NCBI GenBank assembly: GCA_945877815.1
Contig: CAMDWJ010000007.1
Location: forward strand, 54,266-118,265
Origin: Caenispirillum bisanense
Lineage (GTDB): Bacteria; Pseudomonadota; Alphaproteobacteria; Rhodospirillales; UBA2165
Length of the DNA stretch: 64,000 bases
Direction: 5' to 3'
The notes beneath the pieces were generated by a model that was not told where the DNA came from, ran no database searches, and saw only the letters and a program-made list of their open reading frames with translations. Position numbers and translations under genes: made by a program. The number at the start of each line of letters is the position of its first letter. The stretch's first letter is position 1. Positions 42,379 to 51,393 of this stretch are shown piece by piece.

Positions 42379-43299
42379 GTGAAAACGGCGCATATCTTTC
42401 TTGTCGCCGCCACGTTGTGGTGTCTCGCTGGAGACCCGGCGCGCGCCGAGTTCAAGATATTTGCCTGTGAGCCGGAATGGGGGAGCCTGATCGATGAATT
42501 GGCGGGGGACAAAGCTTCAGTCTATGTCGCCACCACGGCCCAACAAGATCCCCATCATATCGATGCGCGACCCAGCCTCATCGCACGGGCACGCGCCGCC
42601 GACATGACGGTCTGCACCGGCGCGGAACTCGAGGCCGGCTGGTTGCCCGCTGTGCAGCGGCAATCGGCGAATCCAAAAATCCAGCCGGGCGCACCCGGCA
42701 ATTTCGAGGCGGCGGCTTATGTGCGCATGCTCGATGTCCCGGCGCGACTCGACCGCGCAGACGGCGACGTGCATGCCGCCGGCAATCCGCATGTCCAAAC
42801 CGATCCACGCAATATCCAACGCATCGCAGGTGCCTTGGCATCCACTCTGATTCTCCTCGATCCGTCGAACGGCGCATACTACGAGGAGCGCCACCGGGGT
42901 TTCGTCGCACGTTGGACCGCCGCTATCGAACGTTGGCAGACGGCGGCGGCACCTTTGCGCGGGCAACCGGTCGCCGTGCAGCACAAGAACTGGGCCTATC
43001 TATTCGCTTGGTTGGATCTCAGGGAATCCGTGGCGCTGGAGCCGAAGCCTGGCGTGCCGCCGTCGGCGGGATATCTTGCCGAGGTCGTCTCGAAGGTGCG
43101 CAGCGCGCCGCCCCGCATGGTCATTCGCGCCGCCCACGAAAATGCGCGGCCGTCCGAGTTCCTGACCGCACAGACAAAAATACCGGCCGTGATGCTGCCC
43201 TTCACCGTGGGCGGAACGCCGGGTGCTGCGAATTTGTTCGGGCTATTCGACGATACGATCGCGCGCTTTCTCGCGGCTCTAGATGTCGGTAAACCTTGA
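42379..43299 (+). CDS. ZnuA/TroA-like metal ABC transporter substrate-binding protein
   Basis: FKIFACEPEWGSLIDELAGDKASVYVATTAQQDPHHIDARPSLIARARAADMTVCTGAELEAGWLP. Confidence 0.9.
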   Translation: MKTAHIFLVAATLWCLAGDPARAEFKIFACEPEWGSLIDELAGDKASVYVATTAQQDPHHIDARPSLIARARAADMTVCTGAELEAGWLPAVQRQSANPKIQPGAPGNFEAAAYVRMLDVPARLDRADGDVHAAGNPHVQTDPRNIQRIAGALASTLILLDPSNGAYYEERHRGFVARWTAAIERWQTAAAPLRGQPVAVQHKNWAYLFAWLDLRESVALEPKPGVPPSAGYLAEVVSKVRSAPPRMVIRAAHENARPSEFLTAQTKIPAVMLPFTVGGTPGAANLFGLFDDTIARFLAALDVGKP

Positions 43300-44047
43300 T
43301 ATCGTCCTTTTGGCGCCGGCGTTCGTCGCCGGATTGCTGGTCGTCGCCACGCACGTTCCGCTCGGCCAGCGGGTTCTTGCGCGCGGTGTCGTCTTTCTCG
43401 ATCTTGCCGTGGCGCAAGTCGCCTCGTTCGGTGTTATCGGCGCGGACGCCCTTGGTTGGGAGATCGGCGATTGGCACGCGCAATTCGCGGCAATCGTCGC
43501 CGCCCTTCTCGCTGCGGCTCTGCTGGTCTGGGCCGATCGCCGCTGGCCGGAGGTGCAGGAAGCTCTGATCGGCGTGTTGTTCGTCACGGCGGCCAGCGCG
43601 GAATTCCTGGTGCTCGCCAACAATCCCCACGGCGGCGAGCATGTGAAGGATATGCTGGCCGGACAAATCCTTTGGGTGACGTGGGACGGTTTGCTGCCGC
43701 TCGCCGTCGTTTCCGCCGCGATACTGTCGATATGGATTTGCCTGCGCGACAGACTTGGCAATTTCGGCTTCTACGCGCTCTTCGCACTTTGCGTGACGCA
43801 GTCGGTTCAATTCGTCGGCATCTATCTGGTTTTCGCGACCCTCATCTTGCCGGCCCTGGCTGCGCTGTGCGTTCCGTCGCATTGGTCGTCGCGTTGGGCC
43901 TTGGCCGTCGGCTACGGGATGGGCGCTGTGGGCTATGGAGCCGGTTTGGCAATCTCCGCGCTCCGGGATCTGCCGAGTGGGCCGAGCGTCGTCTGCGTGC
44001 TGGTCTTGATATTTCTCGCCACGGCGCTGGTACGTCGTTTTGCCTGA
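43283..44047 (+). CDS. ZnuB-like metal ABC transporter permease
   Basis: VNLDIVLLAPAFVAGLLVVATHVPLGQRVLARGVVFLDLAVAQVASFG; multiple TM. Confidence 0.88.
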   Translation: MSVNLDIVLLAPAFVAGLLVVATHVPLGQRVLARGVVFLDLAVAQVASFGVIGADALGWEIGDWHAQFAAIVAALLAAALLVWADRRWPEVQEALIGVLFVTAASAEFLVLANNPHGGEHVKDMLAGQILWVTWDGLLPLAVVSAAILSIWICLRDRLGNFGFYALFALCVTQSVQFVGIYLVFATLILPALAALCVPSHWSSRWALAVGYGMGAVGYGAGLAISALRDLPSGPSVVCVLVLIFLATALVRRFA

Positions 44048-44168
44048 TTTTCGCCGGATTTAGCCCATATGGGAGCGTTGCGCCGGCGCGCGACCCGGAT
44101 AGAATGGCAGCGATTCGCGAAAACGGGCCCAGGTACCGAACCTTGGCGCCCGACCCTGAGGAGTAGAC

Positions 44169-44774
44169 ATGATGATACGACGCCCGCTCGCGACCGCTTC
44201 GATGGTTCTGGCGTTAGGCCTGATGGTGTCCGGGCTCGCCGGGTGTGCTGCGGTTGTCGGGGCCGGCGCGGTTGTCGGCGGTGCCGCCTCCGAGGAACGT
44301 GGCCTGCGCGGTCGGACCAGCGATCTTGGCATCCAGGCACGGGTCGCCGACAAATTCGTCCAGGAACGCCTGAGGTTGATCACCGATATCGGCGTCGAGG
44401 TTTATGAAGGCCGCGTGCTGTTGACGGGCGCCACCACCGATACGACGCTGTCGGACAAGGCCGTGGCGCTGAGCTATCAGGTCGAAGGCGTGCAGGCGGT
44501 GATAAATGAAATCCAGCACCTATCGACCGGCGCCGCGGATTTCGCGCACGATACCTGGATCTCGACTCAGCTGCTCTCTAAGATCACCTTTGACAAGGAT
44601 ATCCTTTCGATCAATTACAGCATCGAAACGGTGAACCGGGTCGTCTATCTCATCGGCATCGCCCAGAACCGCGCCGAAGTCGAGAAGGTCATCGCGCATG
44701 CGAGCAATATCGAATATGTCACCAAGGTGGTGAATCACGTGCGCATCAAACAGGCCACCATCCCGGCCGCCTGA
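44169..44774 (+). CDS. BON-domain lipoprotein (DolP/YraP-like)
   Basis: Lipobox [11 protein letters not shown]; two BON repeats; sits in the rsmI-yraN...gshB neighbourhood. Confidence 0.88.
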   Translation: MMIRRPLATASMVLALGLMVSGLAGCAAVVGAGAVVGGAASEERGLRGRTSDLGIQARVADKFVQERLRLITDIGVEVYEGRVLLTGATTDTTLSDKAVALSYQVEGVQAVINEIQHLSTGAADFAHDTWISTQLLSKITFDKDILSINYSIETVNRVVYLIGIAQNRAEVEKVIAHASNIEYVTKVVNHVRIKQATIPAA

Positions 44775-44812
44775 CGCCTTATTGCTCTTTCCCTCTCACG
44801 GATCGAATTTTC

Positions 44813-45766
44813 ATGTCCCTCGTCGTCGCCATTCAGATGGATCCCATCGACCGCATCAATATCGATGCGGATTCGACCTTCGTGCTGGCGCTCGAGGCGC
44901 AGGCGCGCGGCTATACGCTCTATCATTATTTGCCGCAGGACATGGCGTTGAATCACAAGCGGGTCGTCGCGCATGCGCGCCCGCTCAAGGTGCAACGCAA
45001 GGTCGGCGAACATTTCAGCTTCGGCGCCGCCGAATGGATCGATCTCGCCAAGGCGGACGTGGTGTTGATGCGTCAGGATCCGCCCTTCGACATGGCCTAT
45101 ATCACCGCGACGCATCTGCTGGAGCATATCCATCCGCGCACATTGGTGGTCAACGATCCGGTCAGCGTGCGTAACGCGCCGGAAAAATTGTTCGTCACGC
45201 ATTTTCCCGAATTCATGCCGCCGACGGTGATCACCTCGAACCGCGAGCAGATTCTGGCCTTCCGAGCCGAGCACAAGGACATCATCGTCAAGCCGCTGTT
45301 CGGCAATGGCGGGTCTGGTGTGTTCCACATCACCGAGGGCGACGAGAATTTGAACGCGTTGTTGGAGACCTTCACGCAGCTCTACCGCGAGCCGGTGATC
45401 GTGCAGCGCTACATGCCGGCCGTGCGCGCCGGCGACAAACGCATCATCCTGATCGACGGCAAGCCGGCGGGCGCGCTCAACCGCGTGCCGGCCAAGGGCG
45501 AAGCGCGCTCCAACCTGCATGTCGGCGGCACGGCCGAGCAATCCAAGCTCACCAAGCGCGAACACGCCATCTGCGAGGCGATCGGCCCGTCACTCAAGGA
45601 GCGCGGATTGGTCTTTGTCGGGATCGACGTGATCGGCGATTATATGACCGAGATCAACGTGACCTCGCCGACCTGCCTGCAGGAGATCAACCATTTCGAC
45701 GGCACCAAGCTCGAAGCCGATATCTGGGACGCGATCGAAGCGCGCCTGGCTCGCTCCATAAAATAG
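44813..45766 (+). CDS. gshB: Glutathione synthase
   Basis: [41 protein letters not shown]...[14 protein letters not shown]. Confidence 0.97.
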   Translation: MSLVVAIQMDPIDRINIDADSTFVLALEAQARGYTLYHYLPQDMALNHKRVVAHARPLKVQRKVGEHFSFGAAEWIDLAKADVVLMRQDPPFDMAYITATHLLEHIHPRTLVVNDPVSVRNAPEKLFVTHFPEFMPPTVITSNREQILAFRAEHKDIIVKPLFGNGGSGVFHITEGDENLNALLETFTQLYREPVIVQRYMPAVRAGDKRIILIDGKPAGALNRVPAKGEARSNLHVGGTAEQSKLTKREHAICEAIGPSLKERGLVFVGIDVIGDYMTEINVTSPTCLQEINHFDGTKLEADIWDAIEARLARSIK

Positions 45767-45845
45767 GGCGGCGCGTCCCTCGTGAATTCATCGTCGCTCT
45801 TTGCCCCGAAAATCTCGGATTTCCGCGATAGTTGCGTCCCGATGC

Positions 45846-45966
45846 ATCGACATTGGGCTGACATTTGATCGATACCGCATCGACTTGGGATCGACATTTC
45901 ATCGACATCGGATCGACATTCGATCGTCCGCAGATCGACAGAAAATAAACACCCCATCGACATTTC
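45846..45966. repeat. 11-bp tandem repeat array, ~11 units (consensus ATCGACATTNN)
   Basis: Unit starts at 45846, 45857, 45868, 45879, 45890, 45901, 45912, 45923, 45934, 45945, 45956 (exact 11-bp register; units 2, 3, 8 and 10 degenerate). Confidence 0.85.
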
Positions 45967-46119
45967 TTGGGCCGGCCCACCGGGGCCAAACGTCCTCGGT
46001 TGGCGCTTTTCCTTGTTCGGGAAGGCGCGCAGCACGAGGACATCGAAGATCGAGAGCGGCGTTCAGTCTAGCCCGGACACGCCCCATAAGTCAAGAAAAT
46101 AATTCCAATTAACCGGGGA

Positions 46120-47253
46120 TTATTTATGTCCGGCCTGCCTGATCGCGGCGATCACGCGTTTGAGCTTGTCGTGCTCTGCGGTGCCCGGCCGATTGGCGCG
46201 TTCGAACAAGGCGATATCTTCAGGCTCGCGCTCGGGCAAGATGCCGGCCGCGCGGGTGACCAGCGCCACCAACCCGCGATCGATGGTGTCGCCCAAGACC
46301 TTCGCATTGATGCCGGAGCCCTCGATCAGGCAGGTCTTGAACGCAGCAAAGACGGACGAGAAATCGGGCGATGCCAGAATCATCGGCCAATGCTTATAGG
46401 CGTTGGGCCCGAGAAAGTTGCGATGGTGCTGCGAGGCGTGAATCTGCCGCACGCCATAGAGCGCATCGCTGACGACCGCTTGGCCGCGCGCGGCGAGCAG
46501 GATGCTGATGGCGAATTGATCGAACCAGCCCTGGTCCAGGCGCAGATGCACGTGGGCGAGCACGCAGATGAAATCATCTCGCCGCGTTACCGCGAAGGCG
46601 AGATGACAGAAGCGCTCCATGCAGGCCTCCAGGCGCGCCAGCGGTGTCGCCGCCCGATATTGAAACCGGTCGTGGTTGGCGAGCGAAAATCCGCCGCCCT
46701 CGCCGTTCGCCTCGACATAGACGAAACGCCCTTGCGCGGTCGCGACGTTTTCCTGCTGCTCCAAGATATCGATGGCGGCGTCGATCTCGGTCAGGAAATA
46801 GAAATCGTCGTCATGATGAAGCTGAGTGTAGAGCGACGATATTGTGCCGAGCGCCTCGACGATCTCGCGCCAGGCATTGCCCATCGTGCGTGGGCGATAA
46901 TGCGTAACCGCGATCGAAGGGCGTTTCGCGATCTCGGACCGGGTCGCTGCAAAATTCGCATCGTCCGACGCATCCACGCACAGTACATGCCCGGTGAAAC
47001 CTTGCGCCGCCAGGAATCCTAGCGCGCGGCCGACATGGTCGGGCCGGTCTTTGGTCGGCATGACGAAGCTGAAGATCGCGGGGTCGTTGTGTTTTGAAGA
47101 CAACGTCAGACTCGGCGTAGATCGACGAACAGAAGATCGCGGTGCAGCGAGGTATCGGCGACCGGCTCGACCCCGTGGAAACTCCGCTCGGATTTGGCGA
47201 AAGCCATCATGCTGTTGGGCCGATAGGGGACCGTCTCGACCAGATCGAACCAT
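46120..47253 (-). CDS. TIGR00180-like glycosyltransferase-domain protein
   Basis: FSFVMPTKDRPDHVGRALGFLAAQGFTGHVLCVDASDD...LHHDDDFYFLTEID; true start probably downstream of the ORF start. Confidence 0.7.
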   Translation of the reverse strand: MVRSGRDGPLSAQQHDGFRQIRAEFPRGRAGRRYLAAPRSSVRRSTPSLTLSSKHNDPAIFSFVMPTKDRPDHVGRALGFLAAQGFTGHVLCVDASDDANFAATRSEIAKRPSIAVTHYRPRTMGNAWREIVEALGTISSLYTQLHHDDDFYFLTEIDAAIDILEQQENVATAQGRFVYVEANGEGGGFSLANHDRFQYRAATPLARLEACMERFCHLAFAVTRRDDFICVLAHVHLRLDQGWFDQFAISILLAARGQAVVSDALYGVRQIHASQHHRNFLGPNAYKHWPMILASPDFSSVFAAFKTCLIEGSGINAKVLGDTIDRGLVALVTRAAGILPEREPEDIALFERANRPGTAEHDKLKRVIAAIRQAGHK

Positions 47254-47843
47254 TCAAACGGATGGTGGGGCCCGCCCGGACAAAAAAATCCGCGATCTCG
47301 GGGTAGATAGAGGGAGGTCCCCAATTCCGGGTGCGTGTCGTCGGGTGCCAAATAGAACAACAGCGAGACCAATTTCGCCGGCGAATCCGTATGGGGCCCC
47401 AATTCATATCCGGTCTGGTCGCGCATCAAACAGGTCTCGGTCGCGATCCGCACATCGCCGTCGGTCTCGCCGAATTTCAGATCCGCGCCGAATTTATCGA
47501 CGATTGCGGCGGTGAATTCGTTCGATGTCACGTCTTCGAACAGATACGCCCAGAACGCGCGCGCTTCGCCGGAAAGCTGGTCGAGTTGGGCGGGCGCGAA
47601 GGCCCAGCGGTGCGGGCTATAGGTGTCGGTCACGCGCCCGCTATCCTTGAACCGCCGATAGAATTCATCGATGGGCAGGCGGCTGCGCAGCTCGGCATAG
47701 AAATCGGAGGGGAAAATATCTTCGATCACGATATGCGCGAAGGGATCGCGACGAATGGACGCGCTGCGGACTTTTTCGCTGAGCTGTGCGGCGAGGGCGG
47801 TGGCCATGGCGGCGATTGTTCTCCTTCGCCGCTCAGCCGTCAA
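47106..47843 (-). CDS. 2OG-Fe(II) oxygenase-like protein
   Basis: GYELGPHTDSPAKLVSLLFYLAPDDTHPELGTSLYLP: HxD plus downstream segment. Confidence 0.82.
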   Translation of the reverse strand: MTAERRRRTIAAMATALAAQLSEKVRSASIRRDPFAHIVIEDIFPSDFYAELRSRLPIDEFYRRFKDSGRVTDTYSPHRWAFAPAQLDQLSGEARAFWAYLFEDVTSNEFTAAIVDKFGADLKFGETDGDVRIATETCLMRDQTGYELGPHTDSPAKLVSLLFYLAPDDTHPELGTSLYLPRDRGFFCPGGPHHPFEWFDLVETVPYRPNSMMAFAKSERSFHGVEPVADTSLHRDLLFVDLRRV

Positions 47844-47870
47844 TCGGCGCGAAGGGCTCGCTGCTCGCCG

Positions 47871-48389
47871 TCAGGATCGCTGGAGGCTTTTTCGCCATAA
47901 CACTTTGCCGGGCCGGAATTTGACCAGGGCGAGACGGTCGAGCCGCCCGGCGATCGGTGCCCACGATCCAAGAATTTTGTCGATGGCGTGGCCGATTTTC
48001 GCGGTCGGTAATTCCATGCCGATGGTGCAGTGCGGCATCCACACGCCGGCGAGATCGATGGGCCGGAAGCTTTTGCCAAAGCGCCGCTCGAAGCGCGCAT
48101 GGAATTTTCGCAAAGGCCCGCTCTCTCTCGGCTGACAGAAGATCCCTGCCTGGTTGACGGATATGTTCGGAAACCCGACCGGGATGGCCGCTTCGTCCGC
48201 GATGAATTTTTCGAGCTTGGCGATGGTCTTGGCTTCGTCGATCTCGCGGTACATGGCGAGCGTTACATGGGGGCGATAGCCAAGCCGGAACAGAAGATCG
48301 GAGACGCTTTCGTCGCGCAGGGTCGCCCAATGTTTCAGGAATTTCGCTTCCGCCGCGCGGTTCAATTGCAGCTCGATGGTGTAAGGCAT
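47871..48389 (-). CDS. 2'-5' RNA ligase / 2H phosphoesterase-like protein
   Basis: RPHVTLAMYRE and MPHCTIGMEL (two HxT/S motifs). Confidence 0.75.
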   Translation of the reverse strand: MPYTIELQLNRAAEAKFLKHWATLRDESVSDLLFRLGYRPHVTLAMYREIDEAKTIAKLEKFIADEAAIPVGFPNISVNQAGIFCQPRESGPLRKFHARFERRFGKSFRPIDLAGVWMPHCTIGMELPTAKIGHAIDKILGSWAPIAGRLDRLALVKFRPGKVLWRKSLQRS

Positions 48390-48412
48390 GATCGCTCCCC
48401 GATAGATTTCTT

Positions 48413-49636
48413 TTATCTCATCCGCTTCCCCGTGAAGGGGTTCCATCCTGTCGCCGCCAGCGCGGCCCAGGCGGTGGCGCCCAAATGGGGCAGGCGATAA
48501 TAGCGAAAATCGTCGGTGATGCTATCCGGGCCGATGGCGAGGCCGGTGGTGATTTGCGCCTCGCGCGTCGCCCAGAGGTAGCCGCCGGGACTCACATGTT
48601 TCGCGATCTCGCTTAAGGTTCGATTGGCATCGCCGACGCGGCCGAGTATGCGATAGACCAGGGCAGCCTGCGCGGTGCCTTCGAGCCACAGCCCGTCGCG
48701 ATCGTCGTTGAAATCGAATCCGCCGGCGACGCCATGTGCGCGTTCGGCATAACCGAGCGCACTTTGCCACTGCATTGGCGCATCGGGCAGCAGCAACGGC
48801 CAGAGCTGCGCATCGAGACCCGACGTCGCGCGGTTGACGGTGACACCATCCGTTCCCGCACCGGTCGGAAAATATCCGCCCTTTTTATCCCACATCGCTT
48901 CGAGGAAGGCGCGCGCGTGGCGATGCTCCTCGCGCCGCCCGAGCCATGCGAACAGGGCCGCGAGATCGGCGGCATGCTCGGTCGATTTCCAAGTCAATAT
49001 TTGCGCACGCGCGCCATCGGCGAAAATACCGCCGGTGAAGCCGCCGGCCCCTTTGGTATCCTTGGTATTCGCGACGATCCAGTCGGCGAGCTTTTCCGCA
49101 CTCGCGCGATAACGCGGATCTTTGATCGCATCGCCCAAGGTCAGCAGTGCCAGCGCCACCCAGGCGACGTTGCCGGTCGCGGTGCCGGTCTGATAGGGAT
49201 CTTCAAGCCATTGTTTGTCCGCTTCACTCCACCAGCCCATCGGCGGGATGGGCCGTTCATTTTGCGCCCAAGATTGCGTATTGGGGCGATAGGCATTGCG
49301 CAAGCGGCCACGCGCACCGGCGCGATCCGCGCTCGCGGCGACAATAAAGGCCTCGCCAATTCGTTTGGCGCGCTCAGTTTGCCTGCAGGCGACGAGAGCG
49401 ATGGCGGCGAGCGCATTGTCGTAACTGAAGGCACCGTTGAGCGCCGGCTCACTCGCCGGTCCGCTGCCATCGGCATGATCGTAGCTGCGCAGGAAGACCG
49501 GCCCAGTTCCCGGCACTTCATCGACGCGGCCTGCCAGCGCGGCACAACTCCGCGCGGCAAGATCGCCTTCCGCCGCCAATGTGGGCGCTGCGGATAGAAC
49601 AAGCGAGACAAGGGCCGCGATCGTCAAAAATTTCAT
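48413..49636 (-). CDS. Secreted (alpha/alpha)6 six-hairpin glycosidase-like protein
   Basis: Signal peptide; SYDNALAAIALVAC...NVAWVALALLTLGD... Confidence 0.6.
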   Translation of the reverse strand: MKFLTIAALVSLVLSAAPTLAAEGDLAARSCAALAGRVDEVPGTGPVFLRSYDHADGSGPASEPALNGAFSYDNALAAIALVACRQTERAKRIGEAFIVAASADRAGARGRLRNAYRPNTQSWAQNERPIPPMGWWSEADKQWLEDPYQTGTATGNVAWVALALLTLGDAIKDPRYRASAEKLADWIVANTKDTKGAGGFTGGIFADGARAQILTWKSTEHAADLAALFAWLGRREEHRHARAFLEAMWDKKGGYFPTGAGTDGVTVNRATSGLDAQLWPLLLPDAPMQWQSALGYAERAHGVAGGFDFNDDRDGLWLEGTAQAALVYRILGRVGDANRTLSEIAKHVSPGGYLWATREAQITTGLAIGPDSITDDFRYYRLPHLGATAWAALAATGWNPFTGKRMR

Positions 49637-49684
49637 GCTAAGGTCTTGCTCTTATTTGTCGGCACCAGCTTAGACATTTTCATC

Positions 49685-49978
49685 ATGATTCTCGAATCTG
49701 CCTTGTTGAGCATCCGGCCGGGCCAGAGTGCTGCTTTCGAAGCGGCGATGGCGCAGGCCCGCCCCCTGATCGCGGCCTCGCCCGGTTTTCAGGGGATCGA
49801 GGTCCGCCCCTGCCTGGAGCGCTCGGGATGTTATCTTTTGCTCGTGCGCTGGGATCGGCTGGAAGATCACACCGAAGGTTTCCGCAAATCAGATCGCTAC
49901 GAGAAATGGCGCAGCCTTCTGCATCATTTTTACGATCCTTTTCCGATAGTCGAACATTTCACGGAGACGGTTATTTGA
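49685..49978 (+). CDS. Antibiotic biosynthesis monooxygenase (ABM) domain protein
   Basis: MILESALLSIRPGQSAAFEAAMAQARPLIAASPGFQGIEVRPCLE. Confidence 0.88.
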   Translation: MILESALLSIRPGQSAAFEAAMAQARPLIAASPGFQGIEVRPCLERSGCYLLLVRWDRLEDHTEGFRKSDRYEKWRSLLHHFYDPFPIVEHFTETVI

Positions 49979-50032
49979 GCGAGCCCGATATTTGAAAGAG
50001 CCCGATGTTGGGCACGTCCATCGCTTGTTGAT

Positions 50033-50515
50033 TTGCATCAAGGCGCCGAGGCTGGCGCCGGTCTAAGATCGCTTTTTTGGCAGGAACCGCCGATGCGCCG
50101 CCACGTATATCCCGACGTCGTTCATAACCAGGATCTGATCTGCCTCCCGCCCAAGGCCACCGCGCGCGATGCCGCGCGTCTCATGGCCGACAAACACGTG
50201 AGTTCGGTTCTCGTCATGGAAAAAGGGCACTTGACCGGAATCGTGACCGTACGCGATATCGCGCGCCGGATCGTCGGCGAAGGCCGCAATGCCGACCGAA
50301 CGCACTTGCCCGAAATCATGACCGCCGACCCGGTTTGCGTCGATTGCAACGAGCCGCCCATGTCGGCCTTGCGCAAGATGAGGGATGGCGGCTTTCGTCA
50401 TCTTCCCGTCGAACAGGCGGGTGAAATCGTCGGTCTCGCCGTGCGCAGCGATTTCAACAGCGAGGAAGAGCAATGCCTACAGTTCGAGGAATCACTGTGG
50501 GAGAATATGCGCTGA
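50033..50515 (+). CDS. CBS-domain protein
   Basis: LPPKATARDAARLMADKHVSSVLVMEKGHLTGIVTVRDIARRIV; paired CBS. Confidence 0.9.
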   Translation: MHQGAEAGAGLRSLFWQEPPMRRHVYPDVVHNQDLICLPPKATARDAARLMADKHVSSVLVMEKGHLTGIVTVRDIARRIVGEGRNADRTHLPEIMTADPVCVDCNEPPMSALRKMRDGGFRHLPVEQAGEIVGLAVRSDFNSEEEQCLQFEESLWENMR

Positions 50516-50527
50516 CGCGTCCCGCGC

Positions 50528-51286
50528 TCAGCGTTTGACCCGCATATAGATCGTATGATCGGCGGGATCGGCGATATGGCCGCCGGCCAGCGTCTCGCCG
50601 TCGAACTCGAAGCGATAGGACAGCTTGCCGGTCGTGCGCAGCGACAAGGTTCCGGCGGGCAGCGCGTCTGCGGTGATATATTCGGTGTAGGGGAACGACA
50701 TTCCGGCGCTGGCGAAATCGGACTCGCCACCCCAGCTCTGTCGCGCCTTCAGCTCCCAGGCGATTTTTTGCGGCTTGCGCGTGATCGCATCGATGACCAG
50801 CAGTTTCGGCTGGCCGCGCAGGGAAATGCCGCTCCAGGCGCCGCATAGGCCGGACAGCGTGGCGGGGGCCGCGTCGCACTTGGCGCGCACCGATGGTGGC
50901 GAAAGCGGGCGCACTTTGTTGAACGATGCGCGGCCGGATAACGGCGCGCTGATCTCGTTCTCGTAGACGGCGGTGGCTTCGAAACCGTCGCGGCTCAATC
51001 GGATCGCGTGCAGTTCGATGGCGGGTGTGCCGCCGGTCGTGATATCGAAGGTTCCGTTGCCCCGATTGGACAATTCGATCACCGGGACGGCCTTGGCAAG
51101 TTTTTCGACGAACAGCTGATTGCCGGCCGGGCTCTCATGCAGCGCCGCCCAGGTTTCGATCCGGGACTCCTTCGCGCGGGGATTTTCGGCCGTGATCGTG
51201 CCGCGCCAGACGCCTTCCTCGAATTCGGCTGCTGCTGCGGGTGCTGCAAGGCAGATAAGAAGGGCCGCGCGGACAAATCGCTTCAT
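50528..51286 (-). CDS. Secreted hypothetical protein
   Basis: Start MKRFVRAALLICLAAPAAAAEFEEGVWRGTI (signal peptide). Confidence 0.7.
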   Translation of the reverse strand: MKRFVRAALLICLAAPAAAAEFEEGVWRGTITAENPRAKESRIETWAALHESPAGNQLFVEKLAKAVPVIELSNRGNGTFDITTGGTPAIELHAIRLSRDGFEATAVYENEISAPLSGRASFNKVRPLSPPSVRAKCDAAPATLSGLCGAWSGISLRGQPKLLVIDAITRKPQKIAWELKARQSWGGESDFASAGMSFPYTEYITADALPAGTLSLRTTGKLSYRFEFDGETLAGGHIADPADHTIYMRVKR

Positions 51287-51393
51287 CTGCGAACTATAGG
51301 GCGGTTCCCGCCAAGCGGGAATGTCCTTGACGACGAAGCCCATTCGCCGCCAATATGAGAACAATTACGGAACATCAATCGAGGCGATCTTTC

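Noticed and set aside
45846-45966. CRISPR array
   Set aside because: Period is only 11 bp, with no unique spacers and no cas genes in the window.
45640-46112. Repeat-containing proteins predicted from ORFs across the 11-bp array
   Set aside because: ORFs exist in several frames because of the repeat; none has a credible start, RBS or conserved sequence.
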